DNA of 64,000 nucleotides. It comes from Smittia aterrima. Lineage: Eukaryota; Arthropoda; Insecta; Diptera; Chironomidae. Under the pieces are notes generated by a model. The model ran no database searches, was not told the origin of the DNA, and was given only the letters and a program-made list of their open reading frames with translations. A program made the position numbers and the translations under genes. Within the stretch, counting starts at the first letter, position 1, and every line of letters starts with the position of its first letter. The stretch covers positions 23,002,854-23,066,853 of the forward strand of contig CP093830.1 in NCBI GenBank assembly GCA_033063855.1. Direction: 5' to 3'. This document shows, piece after piece, positions 48,501 through 62,600 of the stretch.

Positions 48501-51500
48501 AAAAAGGAAGGAGAAGGGAAATTATCGATGGACGTTCGTTATTTTCCCATTACGAGCCGACGCTTTGTCGTGTCACAACATGTGGCTTCGTCGAGGTCGT
48601 TAAAAGGCAGAAAAGCAGACCAGTCCACTAATGATATCAATTTTCTAGTTCTGGTACTAATCAGGTGAGCAATATATAGTTTCGTCAGAGTGAAAGAACA
48701 GCAGCTCAAGACGTATGACGCCATTGAAAAGCAATAAATTTATTCTTATGCTGACTCTGCGAAGCAGTAAGCAAAGCAAATTTTTCCGACAACGAAAAAC
48801 AAAATGTAAATTCCGAAACAAACCGCAAAAGCAGAAGAGATGAGCATGTTGAATACATGTCGCTTCTATGAAGCAAAAACTAAATTACCGAGATTCGGTT
48901 AAGCTTAGAGGAAGTCCGAGAAGTGTCTTTGTCATTAAATGTCTGAAACCAATAAAATGATTAAGCAGCTCTGTCGACATTGATTCGCTAAATAGTCAAC
49001 AATTCGCTTGGTTTCTTTTGTTGCCTTACCCACTCTTCTCATGGTATCTAACAAAGCACAAGATTATTTATTTTTATTTTATCATTCTCAATGATGTTGC
49101 TACATTTTTCATTTTATTAAAATTGTTTTTGTTGCTTGCTTGAGGTTGATGGTCCATCTCCGCGTTTCATTGTAAACGGCGAATGAGAGTAAAAGCGCAA
49201 CTGAAAATCTCGGAGCTTTTAAACATTATAAATCGCACTTGATGATGAAGAGCTATCCAACAAATTTCACTCTCGGTGGATTACAAGATTTTGTATCTTG
49301 CTTCCTCATCATTTTCTTTTTTATTTTCACTTTTATTCAGTCCTTAAGCGTTAGCTCATCATCCGTTAATCCCTCTTAAAGTCTTTGTCATCGTCATAGT
49401 TGTCGGGCAAATGCAGATTTCCCGCTGGGCGGAGGCATGCCACAGATCATGATCAACTTCAGACAATTGATGGCTTCGCTTTATTAATTCTCTCGTTTTT
49501 TTCTCTTTTGGGTTTGATGCTGTCTCATTGTCTTTGGCTGTGACCGGGCAAATAATTTGGCAAACCATTCACGACAAATGAGACGATAGCTTTCTTACTG
49601 TTCATTAAGCAACGAACACACGCTGATTCGTGCTTACTCTCGAGACAATATCAAGCTTTCAGAGCAAACGAAGAGGAGGTTTCTTTGGTAGAAATATCTT
49701 TCATTAGGCCAAAACAAATTCACCTTAGTTGTAATGCGCAACGACATTGTGAATAATTTCTACGATGCTCGCTAAAAAAATCTGTCATTAATGTGATTAG
49801 GAATTCAAAGGAAATTATTTAAAATTTAAATATTTTTTATTTAAATAATAAATATTTTACATTACATCTCGAAAAAGATTGACGTAGCTGTAGTTGAAAT
49901 AATAAAATTCTTTTGAAAGTTTATTCCAAGAGCTTAATTTATTACTAAAGTTGAAAGCTTCCAGGAATCTTGTTAAAGTTCAAGACAAATTGAGTGATGA
50001 CTTCTATCTTCATGACATGAAGCGTCATGAAACTCAACAAACTTTCATAGCACTTACAGTTCATCCACAGACTTCAGTAAATCAACCAACATCAGGTTGG
50101 GAAAACGTATGAATTAATAATAAATCTTTCATCATTTATCGTCGAACTGCAATCGATAAACGAAAGAAAACTTATTCCATCCCCAAAGCGACTTACTGCG
50201 AGAAGAAGAAAGGAAAATTTTCTGTTTGAATAAATAAATCATTTTTCTTCTTCCTTCGAATAAATTTCCATCATTCATGAGTTTCAATATGATCGTTTAA
50301 AATCCATTTTAATTTCAGAAAACAATGTTTCCAATTTGCTCCCATTTGGCTATGGCATCAGCTACGAATTTGCAACTCAATTCCTCCTCATGAATAATTT
50401 CCTCTTAATACATACCTGGCAACAATGAAACGCGATCATTTCAATTGAATACGCGAACTACTCGCATATATTTTCCTGTTCATTCGGACTGCAATTTAAA
50501 ATCGCCGTTCTCGTTCTTGAATTCATTTGAACTTCATTATTAAATTAGTGTTTGAACGTTCCCAAATGAAAATGCTTCTTGGGGTTTCTATAGGAAATAT
50601 CCGGAATAAAAATAAATAAAAAAAATCTAACATGCAAGCTCGTGAATAACGGAAACAAGAATCTATTTGGTTCAACACATATTTTGTCAGTAATTTACTA
50701 CTTAAGTGCATTCATAGGGCACTCGCGTAAGCATTGCTTACTAAGCAAGCGGAAAATTATTTAATTCAACGGCTTCCCATTCTTAAACGAGAGCAATAGC
50801 TTGTTCCATTGGGAGAATTGTTGTTAACCATCATCTAACGCGGAAGAGGAGAAAATCAGCAAAAACACATAAGCATGGTTGATGTTGCCGCAGATTCCTC
50901 TTAATTCCGTTGAACGCTCACGAAACTTTGTTGGAAGAGTTTGTTTAGATTTTCTCGCCTTCAGAATTATTATTTTTTCAATAATTTCTCATCTAAACCA
51001 TCGAACTCTTGATGTCCGAAAATAGATTTTTCCTTCGCTTTTACTGCCTCCACTTGACGCTATCGTTGGCTACATGAACGAACGCCGAACGCCTAGAACG
51101 AGATTCTTGAGGTTCATGAACTGAGCACAACTCGCGTGAGGTTCAAGCGCGTCGTGAAACGTATGCGTAAGAGAAACTGTGATCTCAAGTAAACATTTTT
51201 TTGAGTAACTTTATCGTGATAACAAGAACCAACCCCGCTTTTTCACAATTTATAAAAAGAACTTCCTTCACATAAGCTATTCACGAATTATAAAAAAAAC
51301 TGACGTTCTTTAAAATTAGACAAAAAATGTGTTAATTTTAGATCAAAAAAATTTCTGCTTTTCAGCTGGGGATTGCTGCCGCGTACGCCACTAAACATTT
51401 TTAATAATCGAGAGAACCGGCTGCGAAAATATCGTCGTCATCTCGTCAATGAATAAAATTTAAGAGAAACACGCAAAAAGTAAGAGTGAGAGATAGGATA

Positions 51501-54500
51501 CCATTTTTATAGCTTTACAGTCTTCTCTGCCATCGATTGAAATTTTCGTTTATTTCTCAAATCGAAGGCACAACCAATAAAGAATGATGAATGTTTGCCT
51601 TTAATATCGACGATACCGATCGTTGTCGTGGAGTGTAATTGCGGATTTTTTTTACTCGTCAGACTTGTATCCATCATCGAGATGTAATGTTGTTTATTCT
51701 GCCTAGGAATGAATCAATGAAAGAGGATTTTCTTCGTTTCACTGTTTATTCGAAAAGCGATTTTCCCGAATTTTCAATTCACATTTTCAGCTCTTCTCCT
51801 CACATCATTCTATTTCGGATCATATAAACAAACATGGAGTTTGCTCTCTCTAGTATGGAAAATCTCAATATTAATTTTCTTGAAATGAAAACTCAGTCTC
51901 ATGAAGTGAACGACAAAAAAGATGATTTTAATGGAAAAGAAAATTGGAAATCTGTACAATGTTCATATGAATTTTATGCAACGACATAAAAGAATTTAAT
52001 GTTCGAATGAATATTTCTTGCTATGAAAATTCAAATATCTTGTTTAATTTATTTATTTGTAACATCAAGTTCAAAATCAAAACCTTTATAAGGATTAGAT
52101 CAGTGATTACTTTGAAATCCAAAAGTTTTCTACCAAATTCTTCAATCAAAAGTTTTCTTCGACGATCTGTTCTTTTCAAGAAATATCATCATGTCACGAA
52201 TGAAATCAAAAAGTTCCATCACACAGTAAACGAACTTTTTTCTTTCTCCAAATCTTGTTTCCGTTTGAAGATTGAAGAAAGCGAGTTCAGCATAAATTGT
52301 TTCCATTCAACTTTTTTGCGTATCGAAATCAAAATTCATGGAATCAAGATTTATGGCACAACGGCGCAGCATATGAACTTTGAGCCAATAAAGATTTCGA
52401 TATTTTTCAATAATCCGGGGGTCGTCGAGATCGAGACGTTGCAAACGGTAGAAGAAGTGCTCCAAATTTATTGGAGCTTTGGAATTTGTTTCAAAAAAAA
52501 ACGAAGATTCTCCCAGCACGTCGAGGAAGTAATGTCGGGAATTGCTTTCGTGCCGTTTCGTCGGAAGGAAAAATTTCTCACTGGAACGAGAAGAAAAGAA
52601 CGAGAAAATTAAAAGTTGAATGAGATTTAAGGAAGATTTCCTCGGGAAAATAGAAAACTTTGATATGAATGGGAAAAGTTTTATCGTCTCGCTTGCTGAA
52701 TGCACGCATCCCTAATGAAGCCAAAAGCTAGAACGAATGTAAAAGGTTCAATTTAAAAAATCTCTTGGCCGAACGCTTGAACCAGTTGTTCACAAAAAAT
52801 CTCATTAATATATTAATGTATACATGGCAACAACCGCCGGAGATGAAAATCATCTTTTTATAGACGCGCAATTGGAGGGAAACACAACAGAGAGATAGAG
52901 AGAGAAAAACGAACGATGAGGAAGAAAAATCTCAGCCTTTATGATGTCACGATGTAGATAGTTAATGAAAGAGAAACGAGAAAAGTTATGAAGCTAACAT
53001 GAAGAAAATTTGATTTGAAATCGGGAGGGGACGTGAAGTAATAAATTTTAGAAAAATGTTCTACGAAAACGAAATGTGTCACTTTGAACATAAATATCAA
53101 TTCACCTGCGTAGAACTCCACGCGAGCACATCAAACATCTTCAAGATTTAAAAAATCTTTTGGGTGCTTGTAGTTCAGAGAATTCCAAGAAACTGATAGT
53201 CACCCTCTAACACTTCACAAGCGTTCACACACGTTCTCAGCATACGAAGGAAGCACAAGTAATAATAGAAAGACATTTATAGACGAATAAAATGTCGCCT
53301 CAATGACATGTTTGAGGAAATTCTCGCTTGCTGTCAACCATAATTAAAATACCATGACGCAATATCAGCACAGCTCCCACCCACTTACTCAATCGTTACT
53401 CATAATGCACTGCACACACTTCATTTGCACATTACGAAATCGCTAATGATTTCAACCTTACTCGCTCATCTTTTTCACATTCATTCACAAGAATCTTTCT
53501 TCTTTACTCGAAGTGCCATCCGTTGCGATGATGCACTTAATAAATTTGCCCGTTATGACATATACGTACCGGATGTGCGTGGGAAGCAGATTGCTTTAAT
53601 AAGTTTTTTCATCTCGTCGAGTGTTTTCTGCGTGACGAGAGAATCCTTTTTGCTCATTCAGATGAAGGTAGGATGCGTAAGTGTGTATAAATCGATTAAG
53701 GGTGTCTTTTTCAGATTGCTGTCATCTTTAAATTCACGGTTCGGAGGGCGAAATTTGGCATTGCCTGTGTGCCCTCCACATCCCGCAATACATTGAGCGA
53801 CAGTAAAGCGGAAAAAGACAATTTAATCGATTATCGTAATGTGATGTTCACTGGAACTTGGGAAGGTTTTCACTGCTCGCTACACGTTTTCCTGCTGTGA
53901 ACAGCTTCTCCGAAAAATATAATGTGTCGGATTATTTGTTGTCGATGCTGTAACACACGAGGAGCTCAAATAGAGAATTTTTCAATTTGGAAAATAAAAA
54001 AATTTCCTGACATTTTTTAAATGGAATTCACAGCTTTTCATTTCCCTTACCGTCCGAATAGAGATTTCAACTGTTCGACTTCTTGAGAAAGTAGACATTA
54101 GTGAAAATTTCATGGAACTGCTTTCTTAAATCATTCTCGAATTTTTTTTATTTCAATGACCTTTCCGATTATTCGATAGTCGTCTAAAATGAAAACCTCC
54201 AAGCTCGTTCGACCTCATTTTCTGCTTGTTCGAAATCCTTTAACACAGTGAGAAGACCACGAACATCCTTTTGAACATAGCAACCACTCCCTCTCTCTCT
54301 CACTATAAAGCAGTTTTCTATCGTCGAGGTTTTTAATTAAAATATTATTAACACATTTGAATTTTGCATGGAATTTCTCAATGAACGTTCACTCCATGTG
54401 ACTGTGGCTCGCTGTGAGTTTCAAAACGAGTTTACGAGGCAAATCGAGACCACGATTGAAAATTTCCTGGTGAAAAGTTTGTAAAGAAAACTTTAAATTG

Positions 54501-57181
54501 GAAACTCCTTTAAAAATTTTACGCTTCTGGCGAAACACAGAAAGCAGCTTTTGAAAGAATGGACGAGTTTGGATGAGCTTCCGAGCTCGGAGTGTAGATA
54601 TTTTCCATGACTTGCTGGATGAAAATTAAAGGAAGCAGGAAGGAAGTTTCAAGCCAAGATAATGCCGTAAATAATTTAACTGAAATTGTGCTTCCAACTG
54701 GGGACGAGAACGCTCGAATTGAATTATTAAGGCTCATTTCTGTTGCGCCTTCCCCTCTTCTCATTAATTTCCTTCTCCTGTGCTATTCCGAATTATGTGA
54801 TTGCCGCGTCTAAGCCACAAACTTCCAATTAGACATTTTTCGTTATGCTTAGCAGGCTTTGAAACTTTTTGACCAAGGATATAAAATTTATATAATGATT
54901 ATTCGTTCAACTTTATCGAAAATAGATCAAAGAATAATTAACATTATTTTCTTTCATTTTCTCAATTTCTATTCATTAAACTTTGAGTCTTTTACAATAA
55001 TTAAAAAGTCTCTTTGATTTTCCTCAACATGTCGTTTGAAACTTTTCACTGCACTTTACAAATCGATATTGAGAAAAAATAAAAAGTTTCCAATCGAATT
55101 TTTAACTTTAATGAACGCTCGAATCACTCCGATTGAAGAAGGAAATCTGATTCTGTTTTCCACGGCACGAGGCGATTTACTGAATCATGTTTTTTTGTGT
55201 ATACGCGGAGAAAAACTGCGCTCACTTTTAGTTTCAAGGAATTTTCCTCTCTGATTTTTCTAGGCAAAGAAAAAGAAGATTTTTCAAACAAAAATAAATA
55301 AAAAATTAATACTATTGAAAAATCTTTATGAAAGAAGCGAGGAGAAGATGCCAGTGTTAATATGTGGTAGTTTATCTAAAAATAAGACCAGAAGAATTCC
55401 CAAATAGCGAACTGCAAGCGCTTATGGATGGAGAGCTGCGGAGTGTTTCCGAAATAACGTGAAAGTCTCTGGCATTGGCTCTTTCGACTCCCTGCATCTG
55501 GCTTTCATAATCATCGCCTTCATTATTCTTTAATTAATTTAAGACGCAAGGCAGGCGCGCGAGAGGGTTTAATGAAAAAACAAAAGATTTTTTCCGATTA
55601 CTGAGACGTCTTCATTGATGTCTTAAGGCGAGGCTGGGATTAGAAGAAAACGTTATTTCCATTCAAATCCTTTGTATATGCGTCTTTCTTTCTTTAAACA
55701 ACACATAACTCAACACAAATGTTTATAATATCTTCTTAGTTTGAAGGCGGGAAAGTTCTCAACTTACGTTTGTGAAGTATAATGAATTGAGGAATTGAAT
55801 TTTTATTCAACTTCAATTCAATCCAGAAAGTTCATAGAACCAAAGGTATCGAATGTCACGAAATTAATGAACTTGCCCCATATCTTGCGCTCTCTTGCTC
55901 AAAATAAGATTTTATGATAAATTTTGTATTTTTTGTGAATCTCGGAGGAAAATTCTCTCGCCGCTTGTCGTTTCACGACAAAAAATTATTACCGCGTCAT
56001 CATTTTTATTTAGGACAAGCCCGGAGCTGTTTCAAGCGTAGTGATAAATCAAGATTTATTCCTAAATGAACCAACGTTTTGTTGCATGAGGATAAAATAG
56101 CAGCAAATGATTGATAACATTTTCTTAGACAGCTTCAAGTAGCGAGTTCATTCGACCACTTCGGACTAAGAAAATCAATCATTTGTTGCGCTGAACACCA
56201 ACCAAACATGATTCGGCAATAAAAATGAACAAACATTTTTCATCAAGCAGCTAAATGAAAAATTATTTTTTAAACTATTAATTCACATCCTCTCTGGTAC
56301 TCACTCGCTTTATTCGACACTGCTGCTTCTCATGTTGTGCAAAATTCTGTAATAAACTCGAACTAACGATGAGTTGAGAAGAAGAAGGAGGAAGAAAACT
56401 TTGTAAATTTTCATTGCTCATTCGAGAAATATTATGAAAAACTCGGAGGTGAGCAGGTAGAACGAAAGATGAGTAAAAAGTTCATCGCCATCAAGAAATT
56501 TATCTCAAGATGAATTAAATACGTGCGAAAACTATAATCACTCGCAGACTTTCTCAACAGGTGAAGCTTGAACAAGGGCGATGGGTTAGGAATATTAAGA
56601 AACGTGCAAAATAAAATGTTAAGAAACTCTTTCAATATAGTAAGACAGTCCCACTTAATTTACTCACGACTAATGAACTCCAATCGTTATCAAACCAGAA
56701 GCACTCGAACGAGAAACGAAACAACAGAAAACAAGAATAGGAAATTCTACGAGAGAACTCATCAAAAATGAATATTCCATGCATGATCAGATAGGAACAG
56801 GAATGCTATCAGGAATGTATTGATTTGTTTCGATACTTTCGGAATTTTCCATCGGCAAACCCTTCTCGACATCTCTTGAACATTCCTAGGAAAGCTTTCG
56901 TGTCATTGCATTAATTAAGTGGAGCATTTCATTAAAGCTTCATTCCGATTCCAAGCATCGAAATGATGTGTTGATTGCATGTACGAAAATTACGTAGTGA
57001 CAAATGGATGTACTCTTATCGTGTAATTAAGCAAAACACCTCAAGTTATACGTAGTTGATTAGGAATTTCGCAGGAAAATTCTTTTTTATTGCATTTTTA
57101 AATATAAACTGAAAGTGATTCGAATCCAAAACACTGAAAACGAGAATCAGAGAAAATGCGATAGACTACGGATTTGTTGAT
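45563..57181. other. 11.6 kb gene-poor region
   Basis: Between NAA15 and the PARP-like gene I find no frame with recognisable domains. The longest frame, 201 codons at 52007-52612 (plus), is Ser/Phe/Lys/Ile-rich and overlaps another long frame on the minus strand, so it is judged chance. A 51-codon frame at 51834-51989 is equally unconvincing. An isolated donor-like CCG/GTAAGTG near 46435 could end a non-coding first exon. The interval may be regulatory or part of a long intron of a gene whose exons lie beyond the window. Confidence 0.4.
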
Positions 57182-59653
57182 TCACACGGCAGCACAGTGA
57201 TTCCGTTGATGGTGGCGCAGGTTTTGTCGTGTTTTAAATGCTTTTTTGCAATTGCATTTGAAAGGTCTGACATCTGAAAATAAAGAAAAATGTTGTTTTA
57301 AAATATTTAAATTAAAAATGATTTTACTTACTTGAGTGGGTTTTTAAATGTGCTGATAGGTCGCGCATGACTTTAAATGCTTTTGTGCAACCTTCGAATG
57401 AACATTTAAAGAAGCGAGTTTCGTCATGCCGTTCAACATGGTCGTTCAATGATGAGATGAATGCTAAGGAATAACCACACTGAGAACAAATGGGCTCCTG
57501 CTGTTTCTCGATCGTTTGAACAAGATCTTGAGTCGCTTGTGGCAACTTCGACTTAATCGATGATTTAGTTTCGAGGAGCTCAGCTTGTTTGCTATCGTCG
57601 TAGTCAAGATTAACAGGATAGTATTTGCCTTTCGATTTCTTGAAAGGAATGTTTGAATGGAACATGTTTCCAGTTTTTTCTTCGAAGTGAGTTTTGAATT
57701 GTTGGCAAGCCATATCTGCCGATGGGAAGCTTTCAAATTTAGTACTACCGATGCTTGTTCCAAATTTTCCATATGATTTGAAAAACCAAAAACTTTTTCC
57801 ATCATCTGATTGAAGCACTTGAATTTTGTAGAAAGATTTAGTCGAACACAAGATTCTGGTGTATGAAACTCCGTTTTTGTGATAAACGTGAGCTACATCT
57901 TCGATGCCACTTTGATGATCGAGAACAGATCCGTCCTTCAATGTGATCTTAACAAATTTTGCATTTGATGCAGACCGAGCATAGACTGATTCCTTGGGTC
58001 CTTTGACTTCTTCATCGGGAATTCGCAAAAGTGGATCACTTTCAAAATCACAGATAGCTATCGACTTATTTTTTTCGATTGCAGTTTCTGGATTTCCTTT
58101 AGCAATTGCGTTCAAGAAGTCTTCTTCAACAACTTGGATTTTCAATTCTTCAACTTCTTGCATTCGTTTGTTCATTTTTTCAACTTCTTCGCGAGTGCTA
58201 ATGACGACAGCAATCTTGTCTTGTAATTTTGTTACCAGTTTGCCTGCCATTTTCTCGATTTTATGTTTAAGTTCGTTCTTTGGAGCTGACAAACTTCCGA
58301 CAACAACCAAGTGCATATTGTAAAGAGGCTCACATTGACGAGATACCTTTGCTTCGCGAACTTCTGATTCGTTCTTTTCCTTCTTTGGTTTGACGGGCTC
58401 GGGACGAACTGCACGGTCTTCAACCTTGCTCTTGTAGCTTTTGAAGAAGTCGTTCTTGTCTTTCAATGCTGATGGAAGTAGGCATTTCTTGCGAAGAGGT
58501 TTCGCTGAGAAGTTTCCACACTCTGACCATTCGTCAGTCATTCCGTTGCATTTGTAGCCATACTTTGTGAACATCATGTCTCCTTTTAAGCACTTGGAAC
58601 ATTTTTGTGTTGCACCAAAGGTCATGAAGTCAGCACAGCGATCCAATAAACCGTCTTGTCCAGCAACCATTCCTGAATTATTGGAAAACAAAATGTTTTG
58701 CAATTCTGTTTTGTTGCAAAGATCCCGAATCTTGTCTCGAATCTTGTAAAGCTGCTTCGTTTGTTTCTTGATCGACTCTTCTAGAGCGTTATCAACAGCT
58801 GCATCGACTTCATCCTTTGGTTCGGTTTTCATCTTTTTGGCCTGCTTTTCACTTACAGTGGTGGCTCTGGAAATTTATTAAATTAGTTTAAAGTTTCTTT
58901 TAATGACTTCAGCTTACTTGATTTCCTTTTTGACTTTTTTCTTGTCTTCCGGTGACAGAGCACTGAAGCCAGGAAGTTGTTCGCCACCAAGATAGAAGCC
59001 GTAATCTCCTTTGATCGCTGCAAAGCAGCTCAGATGATGCCAAATAGGTTGTCCTCCGAATTTCGCTCCAACTTCAGTGTCATAAACGATTTTCTTCACA
59101 CGAATGTCTTCTTTCATGATCTTATTATGACAACCCGTGCATTCAGCTCGGCTTGAAACTGAGTATTCGATACCAAAGTCCTTGAGCATTATTTCGCTCG
59201 CTTCGTCATTATCGGTTGCTGCTCGTTTCTTGCCTTTCTTTCCTTTGGCCGGCGGCAACATGATTCCAGACATAGACTCAATTTTTTGTCGAATAATTTC
59301 TTGATCTTCATAGCGAATGCTCTCGAAGTGTTCAATCTCGGCAATCGATTTGGGTCGGTTCTTTAAAAAGAAACATTCGAAATGATACCATTGCGGATCT
59401 TTTCCGTCGTGATGATAGCTCTGTTTTTAGAAGAAAAAAAGAACAAGAAAAAAATATAGTTTTTATTGATCGAAGCAGTCGTTTACAATTCGCCGAACAT
59501 GGGTAAAAATATTCCAAGGTCAAGCAAAGATTTATCTACCTGAACCATAGCCGCCAATCTCAAACTTTGTTGATCGATTTTCTGCTTACACTTGCGACAT
59601 CCAGCGCGACCGGTCTTTGCATATTCAGCGCGATAATTGAGGTTTTCTTCCAT
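57182..59653 (-). CDS. PARP-1-derived protein: Zn1-Zn2-Zn3-BRCT-WGR fused to three C2H2 fingers, no catalytic domain
   Basis: Exons 59653-59540, 59420-58918, 58866-57332 and 57273-57182 close in phase to 747 aa. Zn1 has C19, C22, H51 and C54. Zn2 has C132, C135, H167 and C170. Zn3 has C295, C298, C312 and C322, nearly the human numbering. BRCT spans about 384-462 and WGR about 510-622. The WGR core reads SYGKFGTSIG, where human PARP-1 has SWGRVGTVIG. The PARP homology ends after KSKLPQATQDLVQTIE (about 643-658), the first helix of the helical domain. Then come C2H2 fingers at about 666-686 (CSQC...H-x3-H), 694-716 (C-x4-C...H) and 724-743 (CNC, then H-x3-H). No ART domain follows. Inference: a DNA-break-binding reader without ADP-ribosylation. 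Drosophila Parp has a known isoform lacking the enzyme, but I know of none with added fingers. Confidence 0.9.
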
Positions 59654-62600
59654 TTTTTAGCTTAATTTTCTAGCAATAACGATTGAGAAGTCGATAATTA
59701 AATAGAATCTCAATGAATATCCGATAATAAAGCTTCCTTACCTCTTTAAATTAATTTACAGTCAACTTCTTTGCGACGCAAAACAAAAAAACAAGTCTAA
59801 ACACGATTTTTGTTCGAAAGCCGAAATCAACGGAATTTCACAATAAACGAACTTTGTTTGCTGGACAGACTTTTGTTTAAAAATAATTATTTCTTCCTTT
59901 AATTTCAATGTCAACTCTTTATTTTCAGTTTTTCTGATATATATTGCGAATACTTAGCTTACTGGGTAATTAATCTTTCCTTTTTCTTTCAAAGTCGCTT
60001 TCACTATCAACCATAATGACATCATTTTAATGAGACTCTTGTTTTATGTCCGTTGTCTTGTTCATTATAATATTTACTGATATCATTTCTTCTTATCAGG
60101 TTTCCTCGAAAACACTAAAAGAACAACGAGGAAAAAGTTTTTTACGAACTCATCAAGAATATTAAATAAAATTTATTCATTCTTCTTGTGTGATTAAATT
60201 TATGATCGCGATAAAGCGAAATAAAAATGTCGGTATTTTCCTCAAATGGTTCCGCTTCATGAGGAAATTTTCTCTTAGACGTCTTAAAATCTTCCTCGAT
60301 TCAGCAATGATTGTCAAACATTTCGAAGCTGTATCAATTTCACACTCAATTTCCTGAAATGATGTTTCGTTCGATGACAAGCGCTATGCGGATTTGAATT
60401 GAGAAGAATTTCCACATAAAACGGAGCACTCTTTCCTCCCAGAGCTACATGGAAATCAAAGCTTTCAATTTAAAGCGAGAAAAAAAAAGAAATTATTCAA
60501 TTTCTTTTCATTCTCTTCTATTCACATACGGAATATATTTCTAGAAATAAAAAAGTTTACACTTCGCTCGATAATAAATTAAGCGAGATGACGAGAAGCG
60601 TCGAAGAGTAAGCAGGGCAGGTGCAGGGAAAGTGTGAGGAGGTTGAGTTGAGTGAAAGATTTCCAGTCTGGCCATTCAACAGAATTTTCTTTTCACTTCT
60701 GGAAAATATTAAATATTCATTTCAATTCAATCTTCATAACAAATCTTCTGATTGTTATTGTAGACTTTGGCATTATTTTTATTTCGAGGCAATCAGGGAG
60801 TTTTATTTTTAGGAATTGAAATGGAAGCTTCTGGATGAAACATTTGATGGAAATAATTCCAAACAGTTTATTTAACTTTTGACATTTTCGCTGAAATTTT
60901 CACGCAAATATTGACTTCAATTTTTAATAAAACGTTGATAGCCGTTCCCGAACGAAAATGTCGATTTAATGTCAAACGAGGATTGAAAAAAATGAGACCA
61001 TCAGACTGCGGCTTTTTTTTGGGTAAAAAGGAGCAAAGACCATGATTTTGCTAACTATATTTAGAAGATAGCATTGGTTGTGGGCGAAGAATTTGTAACG
61101 AGACTTTCGTGTAACATCAAAGACACCTTTCAATAAGTTCCCAGAAGTCAAGTTGACAAGCTCGTAGGCGAAACTCATGAACTTCTCCAATAGCTAAGGA
61201 TAATCTTCCCCACGAGAGATTTAATTAACTCGCTTCGTTTTTATTTTACCTTCTGACGAATTATTTCGGTGACATGCGATTGAGTTCTGTTGAAGGTACA
61301 TGAAAGAGCTTGAAGCGGTTGTTGGCGAATAAATCAACATTGAATAATTTAATTTGTGCTCTTTGTTCCGTAGCGACAAATCATCCCCTTGACATTTTCT
61401 TTCTTTTCAGCAGCAATTTTGATTTAAATTGTGTTTTCTATTGAAGTCCTTGAAATCTTCCAAATCTTGAAAGCTTCTTAAAAATCCTCGTTAAATTCCG
61501 CTGTTTCATCTGAAAGAAACATTTTTTCATTCTAACATCTTTTAAACGACGCTGTTGCTCGAGGAATCCTTTTTTTACACGAGAAATATTTATCTTCTAC
61601 GCATTTCTTTAAGGAAAATCTAAGATAATTTGCTAAAATTTAATTTACAATCAAATAGACACTGTGTTGGTTCTCCTTTCGTCGAAAGTGTCAAGCCCTC
61701 CAGAGTAATTTTGATTGTAATTAAAACTCGCAAAATTAATTTTCTTTCCAAACAAAATCTTGACGCTTTTATCACGCGGCAATGCGACAATGAAGGCGTG
61801 TCGTCGTCGAGAAAGAACTGTAATAAATTTTAAAGTACTCTGTCTCAACTGTCTCAAGCGCGGGAATGCAAACGAATGAATAGATAACAGCATAATTTGG
61901 AATATTTGTGATGCGTGAATATCGTTTGCCGCCTCCGCAAATACTACGCTTCAGATACCTTTACACATTTTTGATGAAATCCCTTTGAATCAGATCAGAT
62001 GAGAATTTTCAATTGATATAAGAGTATTTGAATGTCACTGACCTACTTTAGTATTGCTTTCAATGATCAATTCAAAGGTTTCTATTCGCGAAAGTGGAAA
62101 AAATTTTCCCCTTCAAGTCATCTCGAAATGAAACAAAACAATTCAAGAAATATTTGATAGCTCTTCGTAAGTCAACGTTTTCTGAAAATATTTGAACATT
62201 TATTGCTCGAGTCAAATAAAACGCGACAATCAGAATGGCGAAGAATCTGAGTTGATTTTCGTCCTCCCCCAAGTATTGTTCGTAAGCTAGGTTTTTTAAA
62301 CTTTCAGTGGTTTTCTTATTGTTATTTCTAAAAATTCAAAACATTACTAAGATTTTGAATCCACTTTATTTCACTCCACGTAATTTCAGCACACCTTTCT
62401 GAAAACAGAGAAGTCGGAAAAGAACACGAAGAAGTTAGAAGCTGAAAAATTTGCGCCATAATTTATTACTTTTGAACAAAAAAAGTGTCATTCAATTTTC
62501 TTCCGCTCGGATTTTTAATTTCAAGTTATTCACGCTTCAAGTTTCATTTTCGCCTCTCTTCGCACGCCATGAGACGCGTCCTCATTGAAGATTCTTTTTA

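Noticed and set aside
51834..51989. 51-codon small frame starting MEFALSSMENLN
   Set aside because: No motif, no promoter or splice context in a gene-poor region; chance cannot be excluded.
52007..52612. 201-codon plus-strand open frame
   Set aside because: Low-information Ser/Phe/Lys/Ile composition, no domain, and overlapped by another long frame on the minus strand. There is no splice or promoter context.
53425..53796. 123-codon plus-strand frame
   Set aside because: Composition is that of translated AT-rich intergenic DNA, with no domain or signal peptide pattern.
45563..57181. Search for missing PARP helical and catalytic exons downstream of the PARP-like gene
   Set aside because: No frame on the minus strand contains helical-domain or ART sequence (no HGSR-, YxFGKG- or NEY-like motifs) in this interval.
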